64,000 nucleotides of DNA from Sipunculus nudus (taxonomy: Eukaryota; Annelida; Sipuncula; Golfingiida; Sipunculidae). Positions 49,990 through 63,229 of this stretch are shown piece after piece. The notes under the pieces are model-generated. The model saw only the letters and a list, made by a program, of their open reading frames with translations, did no database searches and was not told the origin of the DNA. The translations under genes and the position numbers were made by a program. Numbering within the stretch: the stretch's first letter is position 1; every line of letters begins with the position of its first letter. The DNA lies in contig CM049316.1 of NCBI GenBank assembly GCA_026874595.1, forward strand, positions 23,709,839 through 23,773,838, read 5' to 3'.

Positions 49990-50870
49990 CACCGATTACA
50001 GAAACATCACTCCTGAGTTACTGGCATGGATGTTCACTCCGCAAGTTAAACTGTAGTTGGCGCCACCAGGCTTGTGTACAAAACAGCCATTGAAGAAGTA
50101 TGCACGGACATCCAAAATTTCAGGCAGATACGTCACACCACTCTTGAGTTATTATATGCAACATAAAAGCAATTAGCCTGGTACATACAACATCAAGTCA
50201 GTTGAAGGTTAAGCCACCTGTCCTGACTGCAACAAATCTATCCGAGACGTATGGTCATGCACAATTACAGGCTAATATATCAAATCACTCCTGAGAAATA
50301 ATTAGTCACATATCGTTCACTTAGCAAAAATCAGTATTCTTAGCGCAACCAGTCCTGTATACAACAACACTGTTGAGATGTAGACTGATCCGTCAAATCA
50401 CTCCTGAGAGATTTGCAGTCACATACGTTCAATGAAAAAATTATTGTAGGTGGCGCCACTAACACGAGATGTAAGGACAGGCCGAAACGTCAAATAGCTC
50501 TTGATTACTTGAATGTTTGTACATTTCACAAAATAAATTATTGGTGGCTCCACCATATTCGTGTATGATGAAGCCATGGACATGTTAAATTTCAGGCGGA
50601 TATGTCAAAACTATGTGCATAGATGTATGAAACCCAAAAACAATTGTTGATTTATCAAATCACTCCTGAGAAAAAAGCAGGAACATTATCTTTGCAAACA
50701 TGTTGTAGGTGACACCATTAGTCATGTATGCGATAAAAATATCAAAGATGTATAAACATGCCCAAATTCAAGCTGATGTGTCCAATCACTTCTGAGAAAT
50801 AAGCAGGGACGTACACTTTGCAAAAAATTCATTGTAGGCGGCGCCAGATGACCAACTTAGATTTCTATAA
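49990..50870 (+). repeat. Diverged tandem array, about 115-150 bp period
   Basis: Landmarks 'atcactcctgaga' and 'ttgtaggtggcgccac' recur near 50006, 50134, 50283, 50397, 50490, 50657 and 50786. It lies between the two inverted 337-bp-family repeats. Confidence 0.65.
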
Positions 50871-51219
50871 CTCTACCAAAAATCAATTAAACCGATCTGT
50901 TATGATACTATTGAGAGACACATACCCCTAAATTTTTTTTTTAATTATTAACCAATTCAGCTGACCATTTTTTTCAAAACAAGTTTTAAAATTAGTGGCT
51001 AAAAGAGGCTAAAATTACCAATTTTCACCCCGTGAAAATTCATTGCAGGCTGCGCTTCAAAACCTCTTTTTCAAATATGAGTCATGTGACCAATATTTGC
51101 GCAGAACATATTAGCACGTGATGTTAGCACGTGCTGTTTCTGAAATTGGGATGCGTGTTTGACCAAATGAATAAAGTTCATCTTCTTGTAACTCGGCCAA
51201 AACAACCAAACTGGAGCCA

Positions 51220-52215
51220 TTCGAAACAAGTGACCATGGGTCATGACGCTCAGCTGATTGACTAGTTGGTATTGGCAATAGTGTGATACTAGATGGACGT
51301 TTGATGGACCTCCAATGATGCAAATTTAAAAGCTTCTAGATCCAATGGTTATGATTTGTGCCCTTTTAACAGATGACCACTTTAAGGTCCCACCAAAATA
51401 AAAAAAAGGGGGGGGGAGGTAAATACGAATAAATTCGAAAAAAATACAAGTGACACCACCAATCTGCAGGAACTGATGAAACACTCCATGATCAATATGC
51501 ATACAGAAAGCATGGTGTTCAATGCATTAGTTGTTCAGATACTGGAGCTTTTGTATCAAATTTTTAATTATTCTTGAAGATACTTAGAAGCCCCATAGCT
51601 CGAAGAATACGGGTAACAGGGACCTAATTTCAGGTTTCCAAGGAGATTTTTCATGGACTTCCCTTGATGTCAATTAAGAAGATTCCAGGTACAGTGTTTA
51701 CGACTTGTGCCCTATTTACAGATAACTGCTTCTTTGAAGGTCTCAAAAATAGAGGAATAATTCGTAAAAATTGAAAAAAAATTACAGGTGGCTACATCAG
51801 TCTGCAGGAACTGATGAAGCATTCCATGATCATTAATCATGCAAAGAATCATGGTGATCAATGCATTTGTTGTTCAGATACTGGAGCTTTTGTATCAAAT
51901 TTTTCATTATTCTGGGGGTGCTAACAAGCCCCATAGCTCGGAGGATATGGGTAACAGAGTCTTTATTTCAGGTTTCTGCGGCGATTTTTCAAGGACCTCC
52001 CTTGATGTCAAGTAAGTAGATCCCAGGTCCAGCAGTTACCTGTTAACAGACAATCACATCTTTAAAGGTCTCAAAAATAAAGAAAAAATTCGTTAAAAAT
52101 CGAAAAAAAATTCAAGTTGCGCCACCAGTCGTCAGGAACTGATGAAAACCTTCATTATCAATATACATACAAAAAAATCATGGTGATTAACGCATTAGTT
52201 GTTCAGATACTTATA
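51220..52215 (-). repeat. 337-bp-family repeat, inverted copies
   Basis: Begins 'ccatgggtcatgacgctcag' (the reverse of the end near 49640) and continues with 'caggaactgatgaa' and 'ccccatagctcg', the reverse complements of the unit landmarks. Together with 48360-49680 it makes the spacer of the protease-homologue pair an inverted arrangement. Confidence 0.7.
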
Positions 52216-52259
52216 TACGTAAGCCCAGTGATTTCAAGTTAAACATTAACAAGAAATCA

Positions 52260-53110
52260 AAATAGTTAACCCCGCCTCAGCGGAGCGGGGGATATATAGT
52301 GATTAGCTCCGTATGTCTGTCCGTACGCCCGTGAACAATTGTTATGCGCCGTGATATCTCAACAAGTTTTACTCAGATCTACTTCTGCAGTAGCAGGTGC
52401 ACCTTTTTAGTCTCCAGAGCTGATTAGGTTTTTGTAACACTGGAATGTTTTTATGATTTTTATATACATTTTTTTACATTTCATATGTGATACTATTTCT
52501 CAAAAAGTTTTACTGGGATCTACTTCTAACTAATGTAGCAGGTGCATCTTAAGGGTCTCCAGAGTTGATTAGTTTTGTTCACATTTAAATGATTTTTCGA
52601 TTTTGTATACGCCCGTATTATGATATACCAAAGTCCTCCGTCCGTCCATCTGTCCGTCCGTCCGTTTTATTTTAGTGTCGCCGCGATTACTTGCCAGGGC
52701 TTTGAAGGAATTTCACGAAACTCACCAAAACTACTTACCAATAGATTATCTCACCCAAGTTCGATAATAGGCAAAATCCCCACATATTTAATGTTGTCAG
52801 AGGTCATAAGGCTACTTTCTGGTGTCGCCGCGATAACTTACAAGGGATACGATGGATTTTGATCAAACTCAGCAGAAATATTAATCAGTACAGTATCCCC
52901 CTAATTTTGATTTCCAGCCAATCCCACGCATATTGAAATAAGTTCAGAGGTCACCATACTTTTATGCCACCATGATGACTAACCGATATACATATTTACT
53001 AATAGAGTTTCTCATCTGAATAACATTCTCATACATATTCACACATATTTAATGAGGTCAGAGGTTACCAGATACACAACGGGCGTATTATGCATATTTG
53101 CGATGCTCTT
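52260..53110 (+). repeat. Dispersed repeats with 'gtgtcgccgcgat' and 'cgggcgtattat' motifs
   Basis: 'agtgtcgccgcgattacttg' (about 52673) and 'ggtgtcgccgcgataactta' (about 52820) are tandem diverged units. 'cgcccgtattatgatat' (52611) and 'cgggcgtattatgcatat' (53086) bound them. Upstream (52345-52580) two other units share 'gttttactcagatctacttc' and 'ggtctccagag'. Confidence 0.55.
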
Positions 53111-54409
53111 GTTATGAATTGTTTTATACAATATTTGACATTTTGCATGCGACGTTATTTCTCAAACAGTTTTACTGGGATCTGCTACTTATTATAATAG
53201 CAGGTTCATCTTATGGGTCTTCAGAGCTGATCTGGGTTTCGTTCACACCTTTTTCTTTTTGCATATTCATGTGAATTCTTAATTTGTTTGCAATTTTTAT
53301 GAATTTTGAAATATTAACCAATTCATATGCCATACAGAATTTAATAGACTATCTCTCAAATGCATCTTTCCTTAAAATGGTGGACATATCTTAAAGGTCT
53401 CCTTACCTGAACAGGTTAAGGTCAAAGGTTGATGGATTGTGGGATTAATTTATGATTTATTATACTTAATATCAAACATTAATATGCAATGCCGTATCCT
53501 AAAAAGTGTTACTTAAATCTATTTCTTATGACAAAAGCAGGTATATTTTATTGTTATCTTCGCTTGATTAGGTTAAGGTGCATTCTTAGTTTATTTTGTT
53601 TATTATCTTTTTTCTACATGTGGTATCTTTGTCATATTTTTGAGATTCAGTTACAAGGCAAATTACACATATCTCACTTTCCGTATTGGCAGCAGATTAG
53701 GTTCTCTGATTCGGCCAGCAAAATGTGGACCGTTATTGTTTTCGGTCAATTCTGTGACTGTGGGTGTATGTGTGTGTGTGAGAGAGGGAGTATGTGTCCA
53801 CATTTCTCACAATCCCGTTGGGCGGGGGATCCATTCCTCTGGACATTTTCTAGTTTATAAAGCAGAGCAAGTTTCATTCCGTCAGTTAAATCTGACAAAC
53901 ATAAAACAAGATACAGAAGAGTTTTCAAATCTAGATTTGTTATAAGTGAAATGTTAACTGAATTTTGTAAAACAAAAAGCTCTTAAAAATGAAAATACCT
54001 TAACTGCAAGAGGCAATGTTTAAATCTAAAGCATGGTATGCAAAGTTTGGAAGCCATGTTTATCCAATGGATATTAAACATGCGCATTCAATATAAATCT
54101 GTAAGTGACAGATAAATGACAGATATTAAATGACAGATGAAAATCTAAACGCTGAAAAACTTTGCGACAGCGACGATAACAAGGCAAAGAAGGCGGAAGC
54201 CTAGAGCCTCGTTTCTGATTCCAACAGACGGACACCAGCCGATGTCACTTCTGTCCGGAAATCTGACGTCACCGCCGACGATTCCTTGTATCCAGGAGAC
54301 GAAGGGTCTGGTCCGGGTGTACACAGATGGATGGCTCGTTAAACAATAGTTCGTGGCACTCCGGGTTAACCAGGACGACACCCCGACCATCATGTATGGT
54401 TCTTTGGAG

Positions 54410-55283
54410 CACAGGTACTCGTTTCCAGCACTAAAATGGCCTAGAAACCGAAAACACATTGAGTATGGGCGATATACCCATTATAAAAGAACAAGGTAAT
54501 GAACTCCACCGCTACGGGGCAAGACAACTTTTTTTCACAAGTCCGAATTCCGGAGATACATCCGCTTCACAAACATGATCGCTCGCCTTTTTGTTGAAAA
54601 CATCTTTATTTACAAGATTAAACTTCCAAATATAAAAGTTCCCAACACTAACCGCGAATACCAGATCGTTTATTCCAGCTGTGACACCGTCATTTGTCAT
54701 GTATACATTTACTAGTTGCGGAAGTTGACGTCACCCCGGGCTGAATGGATTTCCCCCTGAGCTGGCGTCTGTGATTGGCTGCATGGTACCAGTCATTTTC
54801 AACATCTCTTTTAGGCGCACAATTCAAACAGCTGTCAAATTGTCAATGAAGTTGAAAATCAGTGGGCATGGTATGCAAACACAACCAGGACCATTAAATC
54901 ACTTGTTTTGTATACATTAACGTCTGTTCTATAACCATAACATGCATTAAGCCCTGGATGACGTCAACTTCCGCAACTAGTAAATGTATACATGCCAAAT
55001 GACGGTGTCGCAGCTGAAATAAACGTGCTTGAATTCGCGATTAGTGTTGGGAACTTTTATATTTGGAAGTTTAATCTTGTAAATAAAGATGTTTCCAACA
55101 AAAAGGCACGCGATCATGCTTGTGAAGCGGATAATTCTCTGGAATTCGGACTTGTGAAAAAAAGTTGTCTTGCCCGCCTAGCGGTGGAGTTCATTACCTT
55201 GTTCTTTTATAATGGGTATATCGCCCATACTCAATGTGTTTTCGGTTTCTAGGCCATTTTAGTGCTGGAAACGAGTGCCTGTG
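54410..55283 (-). mobile_element. Foldback transposon in the last exon, with 8-bp target duplication
   Basis: The element is flanked by CTTTGGAG at 54402-54409 and 55284-55291. Its ends are CACAGG(T/C)ACTCGTTTCCAGC and its reverse. The arms are about 330 bp each and remain near-identical inward to 'catttactagttgcggaagt' (about 54706) and its reverse near 54985, leaving a loop of roughly 200 bp. An 8-bp duplication fits hAT, P or Merlin superfamilies; no transposase is present. Each arm carries an outward-reading frame (54512-54700 minus; 54992-55252 plus) related to the one at 774-1040. The uninterrupted exon of the plus copy ('tgctccaaagaacc') is the empty site. Confidence 0.9.
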
Positions 55284-55739
55284 CTTTGGAGCACCGGCGA
55301 CACTGCAGGGGACCCCCTCCGTCACCCTGAAAAAGTGATTCATTACAATTATTCACTGATCACGCATGTTAGTAACTGGATATAAACCTGACCCATGTAA
55401 TCTACGCGAGATGCCTAGTTTGTATCGCGGTCGCAAAATAAGGGTTATATAAGCCCAGAACGTCGGTATCAGCCCGCTCAAGGAAATACGAGAGCGCTCC
55501 ATGATGATATGGACAAGGTAGGTCTTATGTGCATCAAGACCATGCTACAAGAAGAGGTTACAAACAGAAAACATAAACCTTATCTTTATGAAAAATATTG
55601 TGCAAATAATTGATAAACATAGAATGCTTAAATATATAATTGTTCACATACGTTGTCGTTTGATAAAATAACCTTTTTATAGTACTTTCATTTTGGTTTC
55701 TGTAAAATTTTACTATGCCAGACAGCGAAAGATTAAATG

Positions 55740-55865
55740 GAGGGGCCCAGAATAACAAGACGTACTACCACAGACCTCCCATACAGACAAACACCGGAAA
55801 AAATTATTGTAAATAATAGTTCTCTCGTACACACAGACGCCACAAGAATAAATGTAGGTGCCAAC
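55740..55865 (-). repeat. Partial copies of the exon-5 tail inside intron 5 (minus copy)
   Basis: The minus strand just past the exon 5 donor reads 'ggcacctacatttattcttg' with 'gtctgtgtgtacgaga', then 'ggtgtttgtctgtatgggag'. These resemble the end of exon 5 ('ggcgccaatatctactcg', 'gtctgtgtgtacgggc'). They match the units at 46688-46860. Confidence 0.65.
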
Positions 55866-56056
55866 TTAATTCCCCACTTACCATACACGGTGTAACAGAC
55901 CGCCCGTACACACAGACGCTGGACGAGTAGATATTGGCGCCCTGTACACTGCTCATCCTGCTTGAACATTCGGAGTTTGAAATGACCGGCACAGCAGCCT
56001 CTTGGAGGATGCCTGGAGATGTTTGCGATATGCCACCTGTCGGAGAAAGAAAGAGC

Positions 56057-56060
<4 letters not shown>

Positions 56061-56138
<78 letters not shown>

Positions 56139-56162
56139 AAGAGATAGAGAGAGAGAGAGAGA
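56061..56162. repeat. (TA)n followed by (GA)n microsatellite
   Basis: TA run with one TTT interruption, then GA run, in intron 4 of the minus protease homologue, next to the exon 5 acceptor. Confidence 0.95.
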
Positions 56163-58700
56163 TCCATGAAGAATGGTGAGGATAATCATCTATCGAATAT
56201 AATCAGACTCCTACCGCCTGCACGAGAATTTACATTCATTTCAGCAAAAAGTGGGATATGGCCTTTGAAAAGCTATTATGTGTGAGAAGTCGAGCTGACT
56301 CAGGATCAATCTCATATGTGTGAAAGATAATGACCGCTTCTAATCAACAGCTACCAAACAAATTTACTATTTGCCTTCAGTAACTGAAACCAAACAATCC
56401 AGATCACTATACCACTGCATGGATTACATACATCACCATACATTCTATAGTGTTAACAGGTCTACAATATTACTAGAAATTCCGTTTGTCTTTTCTCAAA
56501 CATTATTCGAGAATTACCTTTGTCATTATTGTATCATTAAAAGTGAATGTTAGTGTTAATGAAATAATTAATAACATTGAACACACACTTTTGCTTCCCC
56601 AGCCTGTGATGTAGCAGGTGTAACCAGCAAATGAAGTGTCTGTGTCGGGTAGGTAGGCCGGTTGTACGTAAGTCGAGAAGGCGACAGGAGACGACAGCTC
56701 AATGACCGAAATGTCATTCCGCTTGGTAACGGAATTGTAGGACGGATGCTGATGAAAAAAAAACCAGTCCTGTTAACTGTTATTTGTGAATCCACTGTAA
56801 TTTACTGACTAATTTGCATTTGATAAACAATTCACCTATGATGGCTAAAGGCATGAAACCTGAAATCACAGTACGAGCCTGATACGGCGTTCACTAAACG
56901 TTTAAATAAACAGATGTCGCTCTCAAATGTTACACAAACACGTTTCAGTATTTTTTAGAGGTTATTATAACTTCCTGTTCGATATTTATTTAACGGCATG
57001 TCTTATTCGAACAAAATGAAACCATAAACCCAATGGGCAAATCAACATTGATTAAATATTGAATCAATATTTATCATTAATATTAAAACAATACTGGAAA
57101 AGCGTTGTATTTGAAAATAGCTTTAACTTTGAATCATCAACATTCATTGAGAGGTTATTGTCAAATCAATATGTATTAAATATGGACAACTTGTTGAAAA
57201 ATAAGATTGAATTGCTAATTGAAAATCAACATTAATTCAATGTTGAAACCTAGTTGATCATCAACATTGGACCATCAATGTCAAATCATCATTGATTTAA
57301 TGTTGAAAACGAGTTGAAAATATCTCAACCTCATTTCAATTTGTTTTCAATATTGCAAAACTGTTGAGTTCCCACTGGGAATTTTATACCGTATATATGG
57401 AAAATGAGTTTAAATAAAAAGAGATTATTTTTCAAATTCAGAATTATTCTCTTCCGGCATGACGGCTTACTGTTTTGCATAATACAAACATTAACCGAAC
57501 TAAATGAAAAATGCAGTAACATACATTGTGAAACCTGCGGACTGATCTGTGAAAACCTTGTGAACTGTCCCGGAAGTCATGCCGCCCAATCAGAACTTCG
57601 TAATTACTGGCAGAGCTAAACAAAAGCAAACGTACACTCAGTGGAAGTTAAAATGGAAAATAATACAAAATTGATACATTTCTCAGCAATTCTATCTGTA
57701 AACGTTGTCTTAAAAATGGACTACCGCCTTTGAAATGTTAAGTACAATGTAATCTCTTTAAAGCTTATGAATTAAAAATTCAGTATTAATTCTTGGAAAT
57801 CTAAAATAGCCAATTACCAATGGTAAACATTGATATAACCAAAAAAAACGGGCTTTATGATCATAAGATTTATTTCGGTAAGTCATTATTAAGGAATGGT
57901 TATCAGTAATGTAATAGTGACTGAAGATCCTGAACCTGCCCAAACATGCATAGCTTGGTTCCAAGCACAGCGCAAGGTATGCTGGGAAACAGCTCAGCTT
58001 GAACTCCATATATGGGCGTCATAGATATTAAAATACTCTTTCGTAGGGGTACCTGCTTTTGCTCAGGCAGCTGAACCAAATATAGATTTTGTGAACACGA
58101 TATTTAGGGTCGTTAGGTTGAAACATGGACTCTTGCAAGGAGCCCGTCCCTTTTATACATCATGGGATTTGCTGAAGCAAGTCCCCAATTAGGACTCTTT
58201 TGACACTTTGGGTAATAAATAAATTAAATGCGTATTTGAAAATTCAAATGAAATATATTATAACCGACTGTAAAGATATAACCTTAAATCAGTAGTTAAC
58301 AAGTGAGAAAAAACAATTAGGAGATTCACAAACGAAGCATTCAACTTACAGCTGGGTACACTGAGCTATCGTCAGGACGAATCTGCTGGACAATAGCACC
58401 CCGCCGCAGGCCAACTGTTGGTTGATTGTTATAGCGACCTGCCATGGCCACCGGCCTCTCACTGCATCCCGACCGTTAATAATAAAAGGGAGCCCACTGT
58501 GAGGGAGGGAACCTGTCATCTCATCCTTGAAAGAGGCTTCAATAAGAAAACAATCAGTGTCACATTTTACTACTTCATATTCCCCTATTTAATTTAAGAA
58601 ATTTTGTTCTTGAATGTGGAGATATGCCGACAAATATAACTGAAGGAACACTTGTGTAAACTGAATTAATGTTTCTTTTATCTGAATGACATGTACACGA

Positions 58701-58751
<51 letters not shown>

Positions 58752-59052
58752 TGCATTTTCTACAACATAGGTAACATATACACAAGGTTTATTAAGTTTA
58801 AAATGTTTACTTTTTTCAAAATAAAAAAGAAACTCCTAAATAGTGTCTGATTTGGGGCCCTTCTACAAATGTATGATCTAATTCCCCTTGTAGTTTAAAA
58901 TCAAATTTATTATATATTTTAAATATAATATACAAACAATTATTGTTTTGTGAAAATTTTATGTAAAATAAGGGAAACAACAATTTAAATACTCAATCTG
59001 TCAAATCTTTAAATCTAAGTATAATGTCAATTGCAACCTAGTTTTTATTTTA

Positions 59053-59109
<57 letters not shown>

Positions 59110-59550
59110 AGTATGAGACTGAAAGTAACTTTAGTGTTCTAAATCTATTAAAAATATATACCAAATTGTGTGTAATTTGAACGTAGAATTTTTAAACATT
59201 CATATGTTGAAATTTCAGCTATTTGCCTACATTTTGACATTTTGGTCATTTTAAAAAGTTGCAAACATAACAACTAACATGTGTTTATATTTTTATGGTA
59301 TGTCAAATTTAATTAAATTAAATGACTATTAAGCTGAGCTTCTCTATTTTTACTGTTGCAATTTAAATTGTAAAATACTTATATTTCATACATATATATA
59401 TACATGTGTGTGTGTATTGCCCTACAAAATATAAGAAAAAAAAACTTACTTGTGTTGATATGGAGAGAACTGGCTTTTGCCAACAAAAACAAGACTGTGA
59501 ACAAAACCCGCTTCATGTTTCTTGCAATTCAAATAAGTCTTCTCGTTCTT

Positions 59551-59561
59551 TCCTTTATATA
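59551..59561 (-). promoter_or_regulatory. TATA box of the minus protease homologue
   Basis: The minus strand reads TATATAAAGGA, 35-45 bp before the ATG at 59516. The leader would be very short (about 10-15 nt, '...gaattgcaagaaac' then ATG). Confidence 0.6.
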
Positions 59562-59814
59562 TATTCAAACTTTTTTGTCACGGTACAAACCGGTACGAGG
59601 CTGTGTTTAATGTTTGTTCTACCTGTCCACCTAGCAACCACGGAGTCCGATAACACCACTCTTTGATAAACATGAAAAAATCCCCCGACCTCAAGTGTGA
59701 TAACCTTCCCATAATGCACTCGTCGATCCGATATAGACCTGTAAATCACTGATCAGGTGTAACCTAAATATAAGATATTTTACTTCCTTGTCAAACAGGT
59801 CAGGTTAAATCAGG

Positions 59815-59935
59815 GTTGGATTTCTGCCGGACAGAAAGGTATTTCTGCCCTGTCGATGCCAGAAATAAGCCAGAATACCATTCTGCCAGGCCGAAATGTC
59901 TTTCAGCCGGGCAGAAATGACATAATAAATATCAA
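59815..59935. repeat. Array of four imperfect short dyads
   Basis: 'tttctgccggacagaaa', 'atttctgccctgtcgatgcc' closing with 'agaaat', 'attctgccaggccgaaat' and 'tttcagccgggcagaaat' follow each other within about 115 bp. Each is an imperfect TTTCTGCC...GGCAGAAA dyad. Confidence 0.7.
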
Positions 59936-62900
59936 AATATATTGTATTTTAACAAGAGATAATAATCTTAATAATTAAAAAACTGCCTTAAATACTAGCA
60001 TTTATTAATATATTAAGAAATGACAGTAATTTTATTCAATTTAGTCAAAGATAATAATTAATGTCAAACGTGCTTCTTAACATTCTGTAACAAGCAAGGT
60101 TTTCAGGTTTTAGGCAAGGAGGTTTAAGCAATAAGTTCTAACTGCCTGCTGATATATACTACATACAAAGACTGGTTTATTATTTTTTAAATACTTTTAT
60201 ATTTTATTATTTAGTATATAAGCTGTGTACAGAATAGGTCTGAAAATGTTCTCAATTATAAGTGGCACTATTAGTCTTAAGGATCAGTTAAATCTACCCA
60301 AGGTTAACATGTATTCCACATTTCAAGGCAGCCTACACAGCCAACGTGATAAACCAAACGCTTGTGACGTCACTCACCGGCCTGCGAGACTTGCAGATTT
60401 TTCAAGTCGGTTAAAAAAATCGGTAAATGAGAGGCCGACTTTAGGAAGATGGGGACCTTGAATCGCGCCAATGGATATTACTGAATACCAAAAAAAGCTG
60501 CCACATGAGGACTTTTTTAATCAAAGACATGACCCACCTGTATTTTTGATGTACGGTAGTAGAAAATTAGCTTTGCGAACTTTGTTTACCTTTCAAGTCC
60601 ATTTTGAGTTCAAGGAAGAATCGATTAGATTTTGGTGTTGATCCAGCATCATATCCGAATTCTGGAGCGTCATCAAGGCATATTCACTGATGTGAGGTCA
60701 CTTATGCACTAATAAACCTGGGAATATGGTTAATAAATAAGTGAATGTATACAAGGTTTAGCCTCATGCGCCGCGCATTGTGGCCTAACACCTAATAAAG
60801 TCACGGTCGAGCGTCCAGCGCCTCGAATGACGGCGTCCAGTGGGTGTCGCAGAGCGTTTTTGGTCTAAGTTCTGAGGTGAGTGGATGCAAACATGGCGGA
60901 GGCATGTATCCACTGGGATGCAGAATTCGAGTTATATTATTGGTCCAACTGTCTTCTTTTATAATTCAAGAAAAATAGCTGTCGGGAGGATGCAGTAGAG
61001 GCGAGGTTTCTCGAGGCGTGGTTCATAGCGACTGTCTTACTTAAAGGAAGATGATGGCCAAGCAAACATATTACATTTTAGATTCCGTCATGTTAGCATA
61101 TATAACATTTGCTTATATTTTGTAATATAGAAATTGCATAAACTAAATTCATTTCCTAGTAGAAAATATTGTTTTTCTATTCATCCAAGAAACATTAACA
61201 TATAAAACTTGTTTTAATTATTGGCTTATATTTGATTATATTGATATTGCTTAAGCTGAATCCATTTCTTAAAGAAGAATATAGCGTCTGTTTATTCTCT
61301 GAGGGTGCATGATGTTGTATCATTTTTTTTTTAATGCTGTCGGGACTGCTATGATCATTGTAAACTCGACACTGACCTCAGCCACAATAAATCTCCCTGC
61401 GACTAAACATTCTAGGTCTCAACAAAAGCATATAGTATTCCTGACACTATCAGCGCCAGATTGTCTGTGTGTAGGAAGTTATTATGCTAGCTTTAAAGGC
61501 TTGATCTTTTATGATATAAACTGACTTATAAAATGTGGAAATTACTATAAATTTAGAGTATTTTAATGATATTTATTAATTTATATAAACCCGCTTTGAC
61601 TATATTGTATTATCTGGTATTTCGCCCTGTTGCACAAAACAACTTTACATTACACATTACATTATCATAAATATGGCTGAAAATAAAATGTTATATTAAT
61701 AGGAAGCGTTAACGTTATTTACATGAACATTTATAAATTTAACATCCAAGGTACTAGATAATATGCCATCCAAAATTACATTAAACTATAAAATACAATG
61801 GAAAAAAACATAATGCAACATGAAGGTTTGACGGGGACTTATATTACATACGTGACTTTTTTTAACAAATGTAAATATTAGTATCACTTCTTTTCATGAG
61901 GTTTGAAAAAAAATGCTAAAATCATACCTCTTAAAGGACATTATTAAAAGTTGTTCCCTTTACAAAACTAGGCTCTTTTACACACAGAGGCACACAGACA
62001 TATTCAAAAATTTCGTATAGAAAAAGAGAAATGAAGTGACTAATTTCTCTCTCCATATATATATATATATTATATATATGTTTATGGATTAGTATGTGTG
62101 TATGTGTGTGTGTCACCGAAGCAGACAGTACATATCGCTTCTGTTGCATGCTTCTGCACAAATATATACATTTGCATAGCCTTATTTATGGAATATGAAT
62201 TCTCACAAATATTTGCTCTTCTATAATTTTCTGACAAATGAATTTAAATAACTTTTCACAAATACAATGTGAGCTCACCTATGGCCTTATAATGGCTTCC
62301 TAATTTTCACAAATATTTGTACTTTTATATAATATTCTGATAAATTGAATTTTTTATACCTTTCGCACCTTAATTATCCCATCAAATATGTTTTTCCATT
62401 CCAAAGGAATTAACATTTACGAGTCAGAACTTTCCATTTTATTTTTTAATCAAAATACTTGTGTCATATTGGTTCATGTTGATGTTGAAGAAGAAGTTCA
62501 AGAAGTAATAATTAAAAATAGGATAATTGTATAATGAAATCTGTGTGTCATGGCCGACTTGTATTATGTGTAAACTTTCCGCAGATCTTTGGCCATGTCA
62601 AGTTACTCAAAAAGCTGTTACATTGTGATATATCTTATAAGATCACCATGGCTGTAAATCTTTGTTGCTATGCCAATAACATGCCCTGTCAAATTAACAT
62701 AGTCGTATATCATGTGATAAATCAGTGGTGTACCTGCGATGGTTCGGGGGATGGGGGGGGGGGGGGGGGGCAGGCGCTGAGACTGTATTAAGCATATAGA
62801 TTCCTGAAATTCCCGGCAACTTAGATCTGCTACAGTGAAACTAGGAGGAGGGATGTTACTTTTAAAACATAAAAGGTGGGTTATGTCTGAAGGCATCGTT

Positions 62901-63225
62901 TTTGTATTCTTGCGTTCTTTTACTTGCAACTAGATCGATTCCCCTCAGACTATTTCTGAGTTTCCTAGATGACATCCGAGTAGATAGAGAGATAAACACA
63001 TACATAATTTTATTAGTTCAATACTTTGTGGTAATAAGCGTATGCCAAGCAATTCCGCACCCCTCTTTATATCTTGGCTTAGTCCCTGGGTGAAGGAACA
63101 TTTACTTCGTGTACTCGTTGACACCCATAACCAGGTGTCTTATCGTTAACTAATGACACAGCTTAAGAAATTACGTTACTTTTGTCATGAGTTTTACTAT
63201 ATTTAACAGACAGGTGAGGTAAGCA
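59936..63225. other. Intergenic, AT-rich
   Basis: No gene supported. It contains a short TA tract near 62057-62078, a poly-G tract near 62751-62770 and scattered frames without recognisable motifs. Confidence 0.5.
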
Positions 63226-63229
63226 GTGA

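Larger units (their letters stand above)
54145..59516 (-). pseudogene. Trypsin-fold serine protease homologue, minus copy (interrupted by a foldback element)
   Basis: Exons: 59450-59516, 58350-58536, 57525-57615, 56589-56748, 55882-56036, and 54145-55326 with an 874-bp insertion. Exon 1 gives signal peptide MKRVLFTVLFLLAKASS and splices in phase 1 into SFKDEMTGSLPHSGLPF, then IINGRDAVRGRWPWQVAI. Seen motifs: LACGGVLLSSRFVLTIAQC (catalytic His replaced by Gln), NYEVLIGRHDF, KRNDISVIEL (Asp kept), YTCYITGWGS, then RSVTPCMGDGGGPLQC with Gly for the catalytic Ser and no Asp at the trypsin specificity position. After the C-terminal helix (FVSWIQGIVGG) the frame ends LCLVIVAVAKFFSV, a GPI-signal-like tail. 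The insertion after RRCSK adds a stop 15 codons on. The exon 4 donor is GTGTGT in both copies. Without the insertion exons 1-6 would be open, so the break is recent relative to loss of catalysis. Confidence 0.85.
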
